Source: Thauera sp. JM12B12 (GTDB taxonomy: Bacteria; Pseudomonadota; Gammaproteobacteria; Burkholderiales; Rhodocyclaceae). Taken from it: a DNA stretch of 64,000 nucleotides. The notes beneath the pieces are model-generated. The model made no database searches and was not told where the DNA came from. It saw only the letters and a program-made list of their open reading frames with translations. Positions 16,962 through 25,768 of the stretch are shown piece after piece (position 1 is the stretch's first letter; the number at the start of each line of letters is the position of its first letter). The translations under genes and the position numbers were made by a program. The DNA is taken from the NCBI RefSeq assembly GCF_039614725.1, contig NZ_CP154859.1:3720001-3784000 (forward strand). The letters run 5' to 3'.

Positions 16962-18407
16962 TCAGCCGTCGTTCTTCACCACGCCGAAGCGCTTCAGCGT
17001 GCGCTCGCGCGCGGCGGCGTGATCCACGATCGGGCCCGGGTAATCGATGCCGATCTTCGTCCTGCAGGCGGTCTGGTCGATGGCGCCCATCGTCCACGGA
17101 GCGTGGATGAACGTGTCGGGCACGCGCGCGAGCTCGGGCAGGTAGCGGCGGATGAAACGGCCCTCGGGGTCGAATTTCTCCGACTGGGTGATGGGGTTGA
17201 AGATGCGGAACCAGGGCTGGGCGTCGCAGCCGGTGGAGGCCGCCCACTGCCAGCCGCCGTTGTTGGCGGCGAGGTCGTAGTCGTTGAGCTGGGCGGCGAA
17301 GTAGCGCTCGCCCAGGCGCCAGTCGACGCCGAGATCCTTGGTGAGGAAGGAGGCGACGATCATCCGCAGGCGGTTGTGCATGTACCCGGTCTGGTTGAGC
17401 TGGCGCATCGCGGCGTCCACGATCGGGTAGCCGGTGCGCGCCTCGCACCAGGCGGCGAAGAGCTCGGGCGCGTCGTCCCATTTGATCGCCTCGTACTCGG
17501 GGCGGAAGGCGCGATCGACCACCTGCGGGTGGTGCCACAGGATCTGGTGGTAGAAGTCGCGCCAGATCAGCTCCGACAGCCAGGTCTCGGCGCCCTCGCC
17601 GCCGCGGGCGCGGGCGTGGGCGGCGAGCTGGCGGATGGATACCGTGCCGAAGCGCAGGTGGGTCGACAGATAGCTCACCCCCTTCACCGCCGGGAAGTCG
17701 CGCGCGCGCTTGTAGCGCTCGATGCGCCCGGCGAAGTCGTCGAACAGGCGCTTGCCGCCGCGCATCCCGACCGGCATCTGCACTTCGGCCAGATTGGTGG
17801 GTTCGAAGCCGATGTCGGCGAGCGAGGGCACGGTCTCGGCGGCAGGCTTGGGCGCGAGGCGAGCGGCGTAGCTTTCCACCGCATACGCACGCACCTGGGA
17901 GTCGTCCACCCGCTTCAGCCAGGCGTTCTTGTAGGGCGTGAACACGCTGTAGGGCTTGCCGGCCTGGGTCAGCAGTTCGTCGCGCTCGAAGATCACCTGG
18001 TCCTTGAAATCCTCGTAGCCGAGGCCGGACGCGGCGAGCGCCTGCGCCACCCGGCTGTCGCGCACGATCGCCTCGGGCTCGTAGTCGCGGTTGGCGAACA
18101 CCTTGTCGACGCCGAGCGCGCGCGCCAGGCGGGGGATCTCGTCCTCGGCGCGGCCATGGCGCACGATCAGCCCGCCACCGCCGCCCCCGGCTGCGCGCGC
18201 CATGGCATCGAGCGCAGCGTCGAGCTCGACGAGGCTGGCGTGGATGAACTCGACGCGGCGATCGCGGCGCGTGGGCAGCGCGTCGAGGATGGCGGTATCG
18301 AAGACGAAGGCGCAGTACACGCGATCAGCGAAGCGCAGGGCGTGATGGAGCGCGGCGTGATCGAAGCTGCGCAGGTCGCGGCGGAACCAGACAAGGGCGG
18401 AAGGCAC
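16962..18407 (-). CDS. phr: Deoxyribodipyrimidine photolyase
   Basis: This FAD enzyme reverses UV-induced cyclobutane pyrimidine dimers using blue light. The N-terminal photolyase domain opens with [10 protein letters not shown]. The FAD-binding domain carries [32 protein letters not shown] and [15 protein letters not shown], the class I signature. A GTG at 18407 puts the family N-terminus at residue 4 and gives 481 residues. The frame can also open at a GTG at 18467, which would add 20 unrelated residues and make the 18410-18426 dyad coding. It is divergent from yqgE. Confidence 0.93.
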   Translation of the reverse strand: MPSALVWFRRDLRSFDHAALHHALRFADRVYCAFVFDTAILDALPTRRDRRVEFIHASLVELDAALDAMARAAGGGGGGLIVRHGRAEDEIPRLARALGVDKVFANRDYEPEAIVRDSRVAQALAASGLGYEDFKDQVIFERDELLTQAGKPYSVFTPYKNAWLKRVDDSQVRAYAVESYAARLAPKPAAETVPSLADIGFEPTNLAEVQMPVGMRGGKRLFDDFAGRIERYKRARDFPAVKGVSYLSTHLRFGTVSIRQLAAHARARGGEGAETWLSELIWRDFYHQILWHHPQVVDRAFRPEYEAIKWDDAPELFAAWCEARTGYPIVDAAMRQLNQTGYMHNRLRMIVASFLTKDLGVDWRLGERYFAAQLNDYDLAANNGGWQWAASTGCDAQPWFRIFNPITQSEKFDPEGRFIRRYLPELARVPDTFIHAPWTMGAIDQTACRTKIGIDYPGPIVDHAAARERTLKRFGVVKNDG

Positions 18408-18409
18408 GG

Positions 18410-18426
18410 TTTTGTCCAGGACAAAA
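18410..18426. promoter_or_regulatory. Perfect operator-like dyad between phr and yqgE
   Basis: TTTTGTCC and GGACAAAA are perfect 8-bp inverted repeats around a single central A. The dyad lies directly upstream of the preferred phr start and overlaps the -35 of the candidate yqgE promoter, as expected of a repressor operator. The AT-rich ends stand out in very GC-rich surroundings. The cognate regulator is unknown and none is encoded next to it. Confidence 0.5.
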
Positions 18427-18440
18427 AGAGCCCGTATTAT
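18412..18440 (+). promoter_or_regulatory. Candidate sigma-70 promoter for yqgE operon
   Basis: TTGTCC (18412-18417) and TATTAT (18435-18440) are separated by 17 bp and lie about 50 bp before the yqgE start. The -35 is inside the dyad at 18410-18426. The -10 region is nearly symmetrical, so a minus-strand GATAAT could also serve phr. Confidence 0.5.
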
Positions 18441-18490
18441 CGCCGAGTCCGCCACCTCCCGACACACGCCGACCGTCCGATCGGCGTAAA

Positions 18491-19066
18491 ATGCCGCGCA
18501 TGGAAACGCCCACGGCCAACTTCACGAACCACTTCCTGATCGCCATGCCCAGCATGGGCGATCCGCATTTCACGCGCACGCTGACCTACATCGCCGAGCA
18601 CAACGATCAGGGCGCGCTCGGCATCATCGTGAACCGGCCGATCGACATGACGCTCGCCACGCTCTTCGAGCGCATCGACCTGCCCCTCGAGGCCGAGGGC
18701 TTCGCCAACCAGCCGGTCTATTTCGGCGGCCCGGTGCAGACCGACCGTGGTTTCGTGCTGCACCGCCCGCTCGGCGACTGGCACTCCACGCTCAAGGTCA
18801 ATGACGAGATCGGGCTCACCAGCAGCCGCGACGTGCTGCAGGCGATTGGCGCCAGTGGCGAACCGCGCGACGTCATCGTCACCCTCGGCTATGCCGGCTG
18901 GGCCGCCGGCCAGCTCGAGCAGGAACTCCTCGACAATGCCTGGCTCACCGTACCGGCCGACCTCGCCATCGTGTTCGACCTGCCGCCCGAGGAGCGCCTC
19001 GTCGCCGCCATGCAGAAGCTGGGCGTCGACTTCACCAACCTGAGCGATGTCGCCGGACATGCCTGA
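18491..19066 (+). CDS. YqgE/AlgH family protein (DUF179)
   Basis: This 191-residue protein belongs to the widespread YqgE/AlgH family, of unsettled biochemical function; AlgH was named for an effect on alginate genes in Pseudomonas. Family features are the N-terminal [13 protein letters not shown] segment, [14 protein letters not shown] and [15 protein letters not shown]. The ATG at 18500 is an alternative start three codons in. It overlaps ruvX by 20 bp and opens the run to the pyrimidine genes, a conserved order in beta- and gammaproteobacteria. Confidence 0.93.
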   Translation: MPRMETPTANFTNHFLIAMPSMGDPHFTRTLTYIAEHNDQGALGIIVNRPIDMTLATLFERIDLPLEAEGFANQPVYFGGPVQTDRGFVLHRPLGDWHSTLKVNDEIGLTSSRDVLQAIGASGEPRDVIVTLGYAGWAAGQLEQELLDNAWLTVPADLAIVFDLPPEERLVAAMQKLGVDFTNLSDVAGHA

Positions 19067-19547
19067 CGCGGCCGCTGCCGCTCGGCCTGCTGCACCCGCC
19101 CCCGCTGCCCTCCCCGCCCGCGGCACGCTGCTCGGCTTCGACTTCGGGCTCGCGCGCATCGGCGTGGCCAGCGGCGAGCTCGAGACCGGCCACGCCAGCG
19201 CGCTCACCACCGTCCATGCCGAAGCCAACGCCGAGCGCTTCGCCGCCATCGCCAGACTGATCGCGGAGTGGCGCCCAGTCGCGCTCGTGGTCGGCCTGCC
19301 CACCCATCTCGACGGCCGCGAGCACGCGCTCACCGCGCGCTGCCGCCGCTTCGCGAACCAGCTCCACGGCCGCTTCGCGCTGCCGGTCTTCACCGCCGAC
19401 GAGCGCCTGTCCTCGGTCGCGGCCGAAGCCGGGCTCGCCGAGGCCGGCCGCGCGGGCTGGCGCGAACGCAAGGCGGCGCTCGACGCCGCCGCCGCACGGA
19501 TCATCCTGCAAACCTTCCTGGACACCAGACGCCATGAAAGACCTTGA
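19047..19547 (+). CDS. ruvX: Holliday junction resolvase-like protein RuvX/YqgF
   Basis: This RNase H-fold protein of 166 residues belongs to the YqgF family, proposed to act on Holliday junctions or in 16S rRNA 5'-end processing. It has the [13 protein letters not shown] first strand with the catalytic aspartate, the [10 protein letters not shown] segment and the C-terminal [12 protein letters not shown] helix. The N-terminal 25 residues are Ala/Pro-rich and unusual in length; an ATG at 19059 may be the true start. It overlaps yqgE and, at its end, pyrR by 14 bp. Confidence 0.9.
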   Translation: MSPDMPDAAAAARPAAPAPAALPARGTLLGFDFGLARIGVASGELETGHASALTTVHAEANAERFAAIARLIAEWRPVALVVGLPTHLDGREHALTARCRRFANQLHGRFALPVFTADERLSSVAAEAGLAEAGRAGWRERKAALDAAAARIILQTFLDTRRHERP

Positions 19548-20037
19548 CGCCGAAGCCCTGTGCCGCCAGCTCGCCGAGCAGATCCGCCCCCATGTCGGCC
19601 CCGCCACCGCGCTCGTCGGCATCTACACCGGCGGCCTGTGGCTGGCCGAGCGCCTGCACGAGGCCCTCGGCATCGCCCAGCCGCTGGGCGCGATCGACGT
19701 GTCGTTCTATCGCGACGACTACGGCAGCAAGGGCCTGCACGCCAGCCCGCAGAAGACCGAGATCCCGTTCAACGTCGACGGCGCGCACGTGATCCTGGTG
19801 GACGACGTGCTCTACACCGGCCGCACCACCCGCGCCGCGCTCAACGAGCTGTTCGACTTCGGTCGCCCGGCACGGGTCGAGCTCGCCGTGCTGGTCGACC
19901 GCGGCGGCCGCGAGTTGCCGATCGCCGCGCGCTACTGCGCCCACACCCTTGCCGAAGCGCTGCCGCGCGAGCAGAGCCTCGACCTGCAGCGCGACGCGGC
20001 CGGTGCCTTCGGTCTCAAGCTGACCCAGCGCACCTGA
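19534..20037 (+). CDS. pyrR: Bifunctional pyrimidine regulator PyrR / uracil phosphoribosyltransferase
   Basis: This 167-residue type I phosphoribosyltransferase has the PRPP loop [15 protein letters not shown] at about residues 88-103 and the N-terminal Y-T-G-G motif. In Gram-positives PyrR attenuates pyr transcription. In proteobacteria the homologue next to pyrB is mainly thought to be a uracil phosphoribosyltransferase, with a regulatory role less certain. It overlaps the end of ruvX and lies 55 bp upstream of pyrB. Confidence 0.92.
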   Translation: MKDLDAEALCRQLAEQIRPHVGPATALVGIYTGGLWLAERLHEALGIAQPLGAIDVSFYRDDYGSKGLHASPQKTEIPFNVDGAHVILVDDVLYTGRTTRAALNELFDFGRPARVELAVLVDRGGRELPIAARYCAHTLAEALPREQSLDLQRDAAGAFGLKLTQRT

Positions 20038-20092
20038 GCGCGGGCCGCCAATACCCCACTCCCTGCCCACCGCTGATTCCGAGGCACGCCCG

Positions 20093-21052
20093 ATGCGAAA
20101 CCCCCAGCTCAACCAGCACGGCGAACTGCAGCACCTGCTCACGCTAGACGGTCTGCCGCGCGACATCCTCACCGCCATCCTCGACACCGCCGCGCCCTTC
20201 ACCGAGGTGGCCGAGCGCGAGGTCAAGAAGCTGCCGCTGCTGCGCGGCAAGAGCGTGTTCAACCTGTTCTTCGAGAACTCGACGCGCACCCGCACCACCT
20301 TCGAGATCGCCGCCAAGCGCCTGTCGGCCGACGTGGTGAACCTCAACATCAACACCAGCTCGGCCGCCAAGGGCGAGAGCCTGCTCGACACGGTCGACAA
20401 CCTGTGCGCGATGCAGGCCGACATGTTCGTCGTCCGCCACGCCGCCAGCGGCGCGCCGATGCTGATCGCCCAGCACCTGCAGAACACCCGGCGCGAGCAC
20501 ATCAGCGTGGTCAACGCCGGCGACGGCCGCCATGCGCACCCGACGCAGGGCCTGCTGGACATGTACACCATCCGCCACTTCAAGCACGACTTCACCAACC
20601 TGACGGTGGCGATCGTCGGTGACGTGCTGCACTCGCGGGTGGCGCGCAGCCAGATCGCCGCACTGACCACGCTCGGCGTCCCGGAAGTGCGCGTGATCGG
20701 CCCCCGGACCCTGCTGCCGACCGAGGTCGAGCGCCTGGGCGTGCGCGTGTTCCACGACATGCGCGAGGGCCTCAAGGGCGTGGACGTGGTGATGATGCTG
20801 CGCCTGCAGAACGAGCGCATGAACGGCGCCCTGCTGCCGACGCCGCAGGAGTACTACAAGATCTGGGGCCTCACCGCCGAGAAGCTGGCGCTCGCCAAGC
20901 CCGACGCGATCGTGATGCACCCCGGCCCGATGAACCGCGGCGTCGAGATCGACTCGGCCGTGGCCGATGGCGCGCAGGCGGTCATCCTGCCCCAGGTCAC
21001 CTTCGGCATCGCCGTGCGCATGGCGGTGATGAGCATGCTCGGCAGCCGCTGA
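20093..21052 (+). CDS. pyrB: Aspartate carbamoyltransferase, catalytic subunit
   Basis: PyrB joins carbamoyl phosphate and aspartate, the committed step of pyrimidine synthesis. The 319-residue protein has the carbamoyl-phosphate site [11 protein letters not shown] near residues 62-72, the H-P-T-Q segment and the C-terminal [12 protein letters not shown]. No regulatory pyrI follows; instead the next gene, 32 bp downstream, is a non-catalytic dihydroorotase homologue. This matches the Pseudomonas-type enzyme, in which PyrB and PyrC' form a dodecamer. Confidence 0.96.
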   Translation: MRNPQLNQHGELQHLLTLDGLPRDILTAILDTAAPFTEVAEREVKKLPLLRGKSVFNLFFENSTRTRTTFEIAAKRLSADVVNLNINTSSAAKGESLLDTVDNLCAMQADMFVVRHAASGAPMLIAQHLQNTRREHISVVNAGDGRHAHPTQGLLDMYTIRHFKHDFTNLTVAIVGDVLHSRVARSQIAALTTLGVPEVRVIGPRTLLPTEVERLGVRVFHDMREGLKGVDVVMMLRLQNERMNGALLPTPQEYYKIWGLTAEKLALAKPDAIVMHPGPMNRGVEIDSAVADGAQAVILPQVTFGIAVRMAVMSMLGSR

Positions 21053-21084
21053 GTCGCGGACAGCACAGGCACAAGGACTCACGC

Positions 21085-22362
21085 ATGAACATCCTGATTT
21101 CCAACGGCCGCGTCGTCGATCCGGCCAATCGCACCGACGCGGTGCAGAACGTCTACATCGCCGGCGGCAAGATCGTCGCCCTCGGCCGGGCTCCGGACGG
21201 TTTCGCTGCCGAGCGCACGATCGACGCCAGCGGGCTGGTGGTCGCCCCCGGCTTCATCGACCTCGCCGCGCGCCTGCGCGAACCCGGCTTCGAATACCGC
21301 GCCACGCTCGAGTCCGAGATGGAGGCGGCGATGGCGGGCGGCGTCACCAGCCTGGCGATCCCGCCCGACACCGACCCCACGCTCGACGAGCCCGGTCTGG
21401 TCGAGATGCTGACCTACCGCGCCAAGAAGCTGAACCGCGCCCACATCTATCCGGTCGGCGCGCTCACCATCGGCCTCAAGGGCGAGCGCCTGTCGGAGAT
21501 GGCCGAGCTGGTCGAGGCCGGCTGCGTCGCCTTCTCGCAGGCCAACGTGCCGGTGGTCGACAACGCCGTGCTGATGCGCGCGCTGCAGTACGCCGCCACC
21601 TTCGGCTTCCGCGTCTGGCTGCAGCCGCTGGCGCCCTTCCTGTCGCGCGTGGGCCACGCCCACGACGGCGAGGTCGCCACCCGCCTCGGCCTGTCGGGCA
21701 TTCCGGTGGCCGCCGAGACGGTCGCGCTGTTCACCTACCTCGAACTGGCGAAGGTGACCGGCGCCCGCCTGCACATCACCCGCCTGTCCTCCGCCGCCGG
21801 CCTTGCGCTGATCGACCAGGCGCGCGCCGATGGCACGGACGTGAGCTGCGACGTGTCGATCAACCATGTTCACCTGTGCGACATGGACATCGGCTATTTC
21901 AACCCCAACTGCCACCTGATCCCGCCGCTGCGCAGCCAGCGCGACCGCGAGGCGCTGTGCCGCGGCCTGGCCGAAGGCCGCATCAACGCGCTGTGCTCGG
22001 ATCACACCCCGGTGGACGACGACGGCAAGCAGACGCCCTTCTCGGAGTCGGAGCCCGGCGCCACCGGCCTCGAGCTGCTGCTGCCGCTGACGCTGAAGTG
22101 GGCCGACCGTGCCGGGCTGTCGCTGCTCGACGGCCTCGCCCGCATCACCTCGGACGCGGCCAGGATCGTCGGCATCACCAAGGCCGGCCACCTGTCGGTG
22201 GGCGCGCGCGCCGACGTCTGCGTGTTCGACCCCGCGACCCATGTCACGGTGAGCCGCGAAGGCCTCAGGAGCCAGGGCAAGAACACGCCCTTCCTCGGCA
22301 TGGAGCTGCCGGGCAAGGTGCACTACACGCTGGTCGAGGGGCAGGTGATGTTCGAAGGCTGA
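21085..22362 (+). CDS. pyrX: Dihydroorotase-like protein PyrC' (PyrX), predicted non-catalytic
   Basis: This 425-residue amidohydrolase-fold protein aligns with class I dihydroorotases over its full length, but the metal site is gone. Where active enzymes have D-L-H-V-H-L-R-E-P-G, this one reads D-L-A-A-R-L-R-E-P-G (residues 59-68), so both histidines are replaced by Ala61 and Arg63. The later histidine sites also look altered (H-I-T-R-L-S-S where active enzymes have H-I-C-H-V-S; C-S-D-H-T-P-V remains near residue 308). In Pseudomonas such a PyrC' is needed to assemble active PyrB and has no dihydroorotase activity. A separate true pyrC would then be required elsewhere in the genome. Confidence 0.88.
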   Translation: MNILISNGRVVDPANRTDAVQNVYIAGGKIVALGRAPDGFAAERTIDASGLVVAPGFIDLAARLREPGFEYRATLESEMEAAMAGGVTSLAIPPDTDPTLDEPGLVEMLTYRAKKLNRAHIYPVGALTIGLKGERLSEMAELVEAGCVAFSQANVPVVDNAVLMRALQYAATFGFRVWLQPLAPFLSRVGHAHDGEVATRLGLSGIPVAAETVALFTYLELAKVTGARLHITRLSSAAGLALIDQARADGTDVSCDVSINHVHLCDMDIGYFNPNCHLIPPLRSQRDREALCRGLAEGRINALCSDHTPVDDDGKQTPFSESEPGATGLELLLPLTLKWADRAGLSLLDGLARITSDAARIVGITKAGHLSVGARADVCVFDPATHVTVSREGLRSQGKNTPFLGMELPGKVHYTLVEGQVMFEG

Positions 22363-22388
22363 GCCCGGCTCGGCACGAAGGCGCAAGT

Positions 22389-22437
22389 CCGGAACGCAAA
22401 GGGGCAGCCGCGGATGGGCTGCCCCTTTGCGTTCCGG
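22389..22437. terminator. Long perfect hairpin between pyrX and yggT
   Basis: A 21-bp arm at 22389-22409 is perfectly complementary to 22417-22437 around a 7-base loop. It lies 27 bp after pyrX and 16 bp after the converging yggT gene, so it can terminate both. There is no terminal T-run; each arm carries an internal AAAG/CTTT segment. Confidence 0.7.
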
Positions 22438-22452
22438 GCGGTGATGCGAAAA

Positions 22453-23034
22453 TCAGCCGCCGAACAGCAGCGGCGCGAAGCCGTTGCGCGCGCTGGCGAG
22501 CACCATCAGCACGATCTGCAGCACCAGCAGCAGCAGCAGCGGCGACAGGTCGACGTTGGCGATGGTCGGCACCACGCGCCGGAAGGGGCGCAGGAAAGGC
22601 GCAGCGATCGCGTTGAGCAGCGGCGCCAGCGGCGCATGCGGGCTCACCCAGGACAGCAGCGCCGAACCGAGCACCACCGCGAACATCAGGTACACCATCA
22701 TGCGCAGCAGCTCGATCAGGCCCACGCCCCACAGCCCGGCAAGTACCGCAGCGGTATTGCCGCTGAACACCGCGCCGCGCAGGCTGAGCTCGGCCATCAC
22801 CAGCAGCACCTGCACCACCCAGGCCGGCAGCAGGCTCGCCATGTCGAGGCCGAACAGTCCGGGGATGAAGCGGCGCAGCGGGCGCACGATCCAGTCGGTG
22901 GTGGTGACGACGAACTGGCCGAGCTGGTTGCGGAAAGAGACGCGCTGCCACTGCATGTAGAAACGCGCCAGCAGCATCAGGGTCAGGAAACCGCCGGCGA
23001 CGTCGAGCACCAGCAGCAGGATGTTGGCGAGCAT
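22453..23034 (-). CDS. yggT: YggT family membrane protein
   Basis: This 193-residue integral membrane protein has two YggT repeats, each with paired hydrophobic helices and a conserved amphipathic part (W-I-V-R-P-L-R-R-F-I-P near residue 55, and P-F-L-R-P-F-R-R-V-V-P near 150). The family is linked to osmotic-shock tolerance in E. coli and to SepF/CCB-type functions in other lineages, but its role here is not established. It follows proC by 3 bp, in the conserved order yggS-proC-yggT. Confidence 0.9.
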   Translation of the reverse strand: MLANILLLVLDVAGGFLTLMLLARFYMQWQRVSFRNQLGQFVVTTTDWIVRPLRRFIPGLFGLDMASLLPAWVVQVLLVMAELSLRGAVFSGNTAAVLAGLWGVGLIELLRMMVYLMFAVVLGSALLSWVSPHAPLAPLLNAIAAPFLRPFRRVVPTIANVDLSPLLLLLVLQIVLMVLASARNGFAPLLFGG

Positions 23035-23037
23035 GGA

Positions 23038-23862
23038 TCAGTCCTTGCCGAGTTGTTCGCCGAGTTCGCGGCCGCGCGCCTCGGCGGCCTTCACCGCGGC
23101 GATGAGCTGGTCGTGCCAGCCGGCCGCGGCCAGGCTGGCGAGCGCGGCCTCGGTGGTGCCGCCCTTGGAGGTCACTTTCTGGCGCAGCACGGTGGGCGAG
23201 TCTTCCGAGTTCGCCGCCAGGCGCGCCGCCCCCAGCACGGTGTCGATCGCCAGCCGGCGCGCGTCGGCCTCGTCGAAGCCCAGGCCGCGGCCGGCAGCCT
23301 CGAGCGCCTCGATTAAGTGGAACACGTAGGCCGGACCGCTGCCCGAGATCGCGGTCACCGCGTCCATCCGGGCCTCGTCGGCGGCCCACACGGTGCTGCC
23401 CACCGCACCGAGGATGCGTTCTGCCGCCTCGCGCCCGGCGGCGTCCACCGACGGGTCGGCGTACAGGCCGGTCACCCCGGCGCCGATCAGGGCCGGCGTG
23501 TTGGGCATGCAGCGCACCAGGCGCGCGTAGGGCGTCCCCGGCGCGCCCAGCCAGCGCCCGAGATCGGCCAGGCGCAGGCCGGCGGCGATGCTGATGACGA
23601 GCTGGGCGCGCATGCGCCCGGCGAGCGGCGCGAGCGCGGCCTTCATCTGTTGCGGCTTGACCGCGAGCACGAGCACGTCGCAATCGATCGCCGCCTCGTC
23701 GAAGGCCGCGACCGCGCGCACGCCGAAGCGCTGTTCGAGCGCGGCACGGGCCGCTTCGCCGAGTTCGACGATCTGGATGCCGGCCGCAGCGAAGCCGCGC
23801 TCGAGCATGCCGCCGATGAGGGCGGTGGCCATGTTGCCGCCGCCGAGAAAAGTGATCTTCAT
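23038..23862 (-). CDS. proC: Pyrroline-5-carboxylate reductase
   Basis: ProC reduces 1-pyrroline-5-carboxylate to proline with NAD(P)H. The 274-residue protein begins M-K-I-T-F-L-G-G-G-N-M-A, the nucleotide-binding loop. It has V-K-P-Q-Q-M in the cofactor domain, R-C-M-P-N-T-P near residue 120, and the C-terminal T-A-I-S-G-S-G-P-A-Y and T-S-K-G-G-T-T-E-A-A-L signatures. The ATG at 23862 matches the family start; the frame runs further upstream into yggS in another register. It is followed by yggT after 3 bp. Confidence 0.96.
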   Translation of the reverse strand: MKITFLGGGNMATALIGGMLERGFAAAGIQIVELGEAARAALEQRFGVRAVAAFDEAAIDCDVLVLAVKPQQMKAALAPLAGRMRAQLVISIAAGLRLADLGRWLGAPGTPYARLVRCMPNTPALIGAGVTGLYADPSVDAAGREAAERILGAVGSTVWAADEARMDAVTAISGSGPAYVFHLIEALEAAGRGLGFDEADARRLAIDTVLGAARLAANSEDSPTVLRQKVTSKGGTTEAALASLAAAGWHDQLIAAVKAAEARGRELGEQLGKD

Positions 23863-23905
23863 CGTTTGACCTGGATGCTGGGCCCGACGCGCGTCGCGAC
23901 GTCCG

Positions 23906-24613
23906 TCAGGCGGAAGGGGTGGGAGCGGACCTCGCACGCTCGCCGAAGATCGCCGTGCCGACGCGCACGATGGTGGCGCCTTCGGCGATCGCCGGTTCGA
24001 GGTCGTGCGACATGCCCATCGACAAGGTATCGAGACCGAAGCCGCCGGCGTTGAGTTCATCGCGCAGGCTGCGCAGCAGCGCAAAGCGGGCACGCAACAG
24101 CGCGCGGTCCTCGGTCGGCTCGGGAATGCACATCAGGCCGCGCAGGCGCAGCCGAGGCAGGGCCGCGACCGCCTGCGCGAGCCCGGCGACCGCCGCGGGC
24201 GCCACGCCGCTCTTGCTCGCCTCACCGCTGACGTTGACCTGGATGCAGACATCGAGTGGCGGCAGATGCACGTCGCGCTGCGCCGCCAGGCGCTCGGCGA
24301 TCTTCAGACGATCGACGCTGTGCACCCAGTCGAAGGCGTTGGCGACCAGCCGCGTCTTGTTGCTCTGCAGCGGGCCGATGAAATGCCATTCGAGACCCAG
24401 CTCGCGCAGGGCCTCGGCCTTGTCGACACCCTCCTGGACGTAGTTCTCGCCGAACGCCCGCTGCCCGGCCAGCGCCGCCTCGCGCACCGCCTCGACCGGC
24501 CAGGTCTTGCTCACCGCCAGCAGGCGCACGCCGGCCGCCGGCCGCCCGGCGGCAGCCGTGGCCGCCTCGATCCGGGCGCGGACGTCATGGAGCCGCGCGG
24601 CGATAGTCGTCAT
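23906..24613 (-). CDS. yggS: YggS family pyridoxal phosphate homeostasis protein
   Basis: This 235-residue single-domain PLP-binding barrel buffers cellular pyridoxal phosphate and has no known catalytic activity. The PLP lysine is in L-L-A-V-S-K-T-W-P near residue 36. F-G-E-N-Y-V-Q-E, W-H-F-I-G-P-L-Q-S-N-K, L-S-M-G-M-S-H-D and V-R-V-G-T-A-I-F-G-E-R are family hallmarks. It is divergent from pilT with 92 bp between starts, an order conserved in many proteobacteria. Confidence 0.95.
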   Translation of the reverse strand: MTTIAARLHDVRARIEAATAAAGRPAAGVRLLAVSKTWPVEAVREAALAGQRAFGENYVQEGVDKAEALRELGLEWHFIGPLQSNKTRLVANAFDWVHSVDRLKIAERLAAQRDVHLPPLDVCIQVNVSGEASKSGVAPAAVAGLAQAVAALPRLRLRGLMCIPEPTEDRALLRARFALLRSLRDELNAGGFGLDTLSMGMSHDLEPAIAEGATIVRVGTAIFGERARSAPTPSA

Positions 24614-24631
24614 TTTCCGTGCCCTATTTCC

Positions 24632-24659
24632 TTTGGAGGCGAAGCGCGCGAAGTATAGC
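24632..24659 (+). promoter_or_regulatory. Candidate sigma-70 promoter for pilT-pilU
   Basis: TTTGGA (24632-24637) and TATAGC (24654-24659) are spaced by 16 bp in the divergent region between yggS and pilT. A GCCCC-TTTCC-GGGGC hairpin lies in the leader before the pilT start. The -35 is weak, so this is a candidate only. Confidence 0.4.
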
Positions 24660-24705
24660 ATCGCCCCGTTGGCCCCTTTCCGGGGCGCCCCCTGTCGAAG
24701 AGAAC

Positions 24706-25749
24706 ATGGACATCACCGAACTGCTTGCCTTCGCGGTCAAGAACAAGGCCTCCGACCTGCATCTGTCGGCGGGGCTGCCGCCGATGATCCGCGTGCACGG
24801 CGACGTGCGCCGCATCAACCTGCCGCCGCTCGAGCACAAGGAAGTGCACGCGATGGTGTACGACATCATGAACGACGCCCAGCGCAAGCAGTACGAGGAG
24901 AGCTGGGAGTGCGACTTCTCCTTCGCCGTGCCCAACCTCGCCCGCTTCCGTGTCAACGCCTTCAACCAGAACCGGGGCTCGGCGGCGGTGTTCCGGACGA
25001 TTCCGTCCAAGGTGCTGACGCTGGAGGAGCTCAACTGCCCGAAGATCTTCAAGGAGATCGCCAACCAGCCGCGCGGCATCGTGCTCGTCACCGGCCCCAC
25101 CGGCTCGGGCAAGTCGACCACGCTGGCGGCGATGATCGACTACGTCAATGAGAACGAGTACGGCCACATCCTCACCGTCGAGGACCCGATCGAATTCGTG
25201 CATGAATCCAAGCGCTGCCTGATCAACCAGCGCGAGGTGCACCGCGACACGATGTCCTTCAACAACGCCCTGCGCGCCGCGCTGCGCGAGGACCCGGACG
25301 TGGTGCTGGTGGGCGAGATGCGCGACCTCGAGACCATCCGCCTCGCGCTCACCGCAGCCGAGACCGGCCACCTCGTGTTCGGCACCCTGCACACCTCGTC
25401 GGCGGCCAAGACCATCGACCGTATCGTCGACGTCTTCCCTGCGGCCGAGAAGGACATGGTGCGCTCGATGCTCTCGGAATCCCTGCGCGCGGTGATCTCG
25501 CAGACCCTGCTCAAGACCAAGGACGGCCAGGGCCGGGTGGCGGCGCACGAGATCATGATCGGCACCCCCGCGATTCGCAACCTGATCCGCGAGAACAAGA
25601 TCGCGCAGATGTACTCCTCGATCCAGACCGGCCAGAACATGGGCATGCAGACGCTCGACCAGTGCCTCGCCGACCTCGTGCGCCGCAACGTGGTGTCGGC
25701 GGCCGAGGCGCGCATGAAGGCGCAGAACAAGGACAATTTCGCGGCCTGA
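24706..25749 (+). CDS. pilT: Type IV pilus retraction ATPase PilT
   Basis: PilT is the hexameric secretion-type ATPase that depolymerises pilin and powers twitching. The ATG at 24706 begins M-D-I-T-E-L-L and gives 347 residues, the family length; the open frame upstream is not conserved. Walker A is G-P-T-G-S-G-K-S-T at 130-138. An Asp box, Walker B near G-E-M-R-D-L-E-T-I and the His box (T-L-H-T-S) follow. The retraction-specific A-I-R-N-L-I-R-E motif is near residue 290. It is followed 19 bp later by pilU. Confidence 0.97.
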   Translation: MDITELLAFAVKNKASDLHLSAGLPPMIRVHGDVRRINLPPLEHKEVHAMVYDIMNDAQRKQYEESWECDFSFAVPNLARFRVNAFNQNRGSAAVFRTIPSKVLTLEELNCPKIFKEIANQPRGIVLVTGPTGSGKSTTLAAMIDYVNENEYGHILTVEDPIEFVHESKRCLINQREVHRDTMSFNNALRAALREDPDVVLVGEMRDLETIRLALTAAETGHLVFGTLHTSSAAKTIDRIVDVFPAAEKDMVRSMLSESLRAVISQTLLKTKDGQGRVAAHEIMIGTPAIRNLIRENKIAQMYSSIQTGQNMGMQTLDQCLADLVRRNVVSAAEARMKAQNKDNFAA

Positions 25750-25768
25750 GCCGCAGGAGCACCACCAG

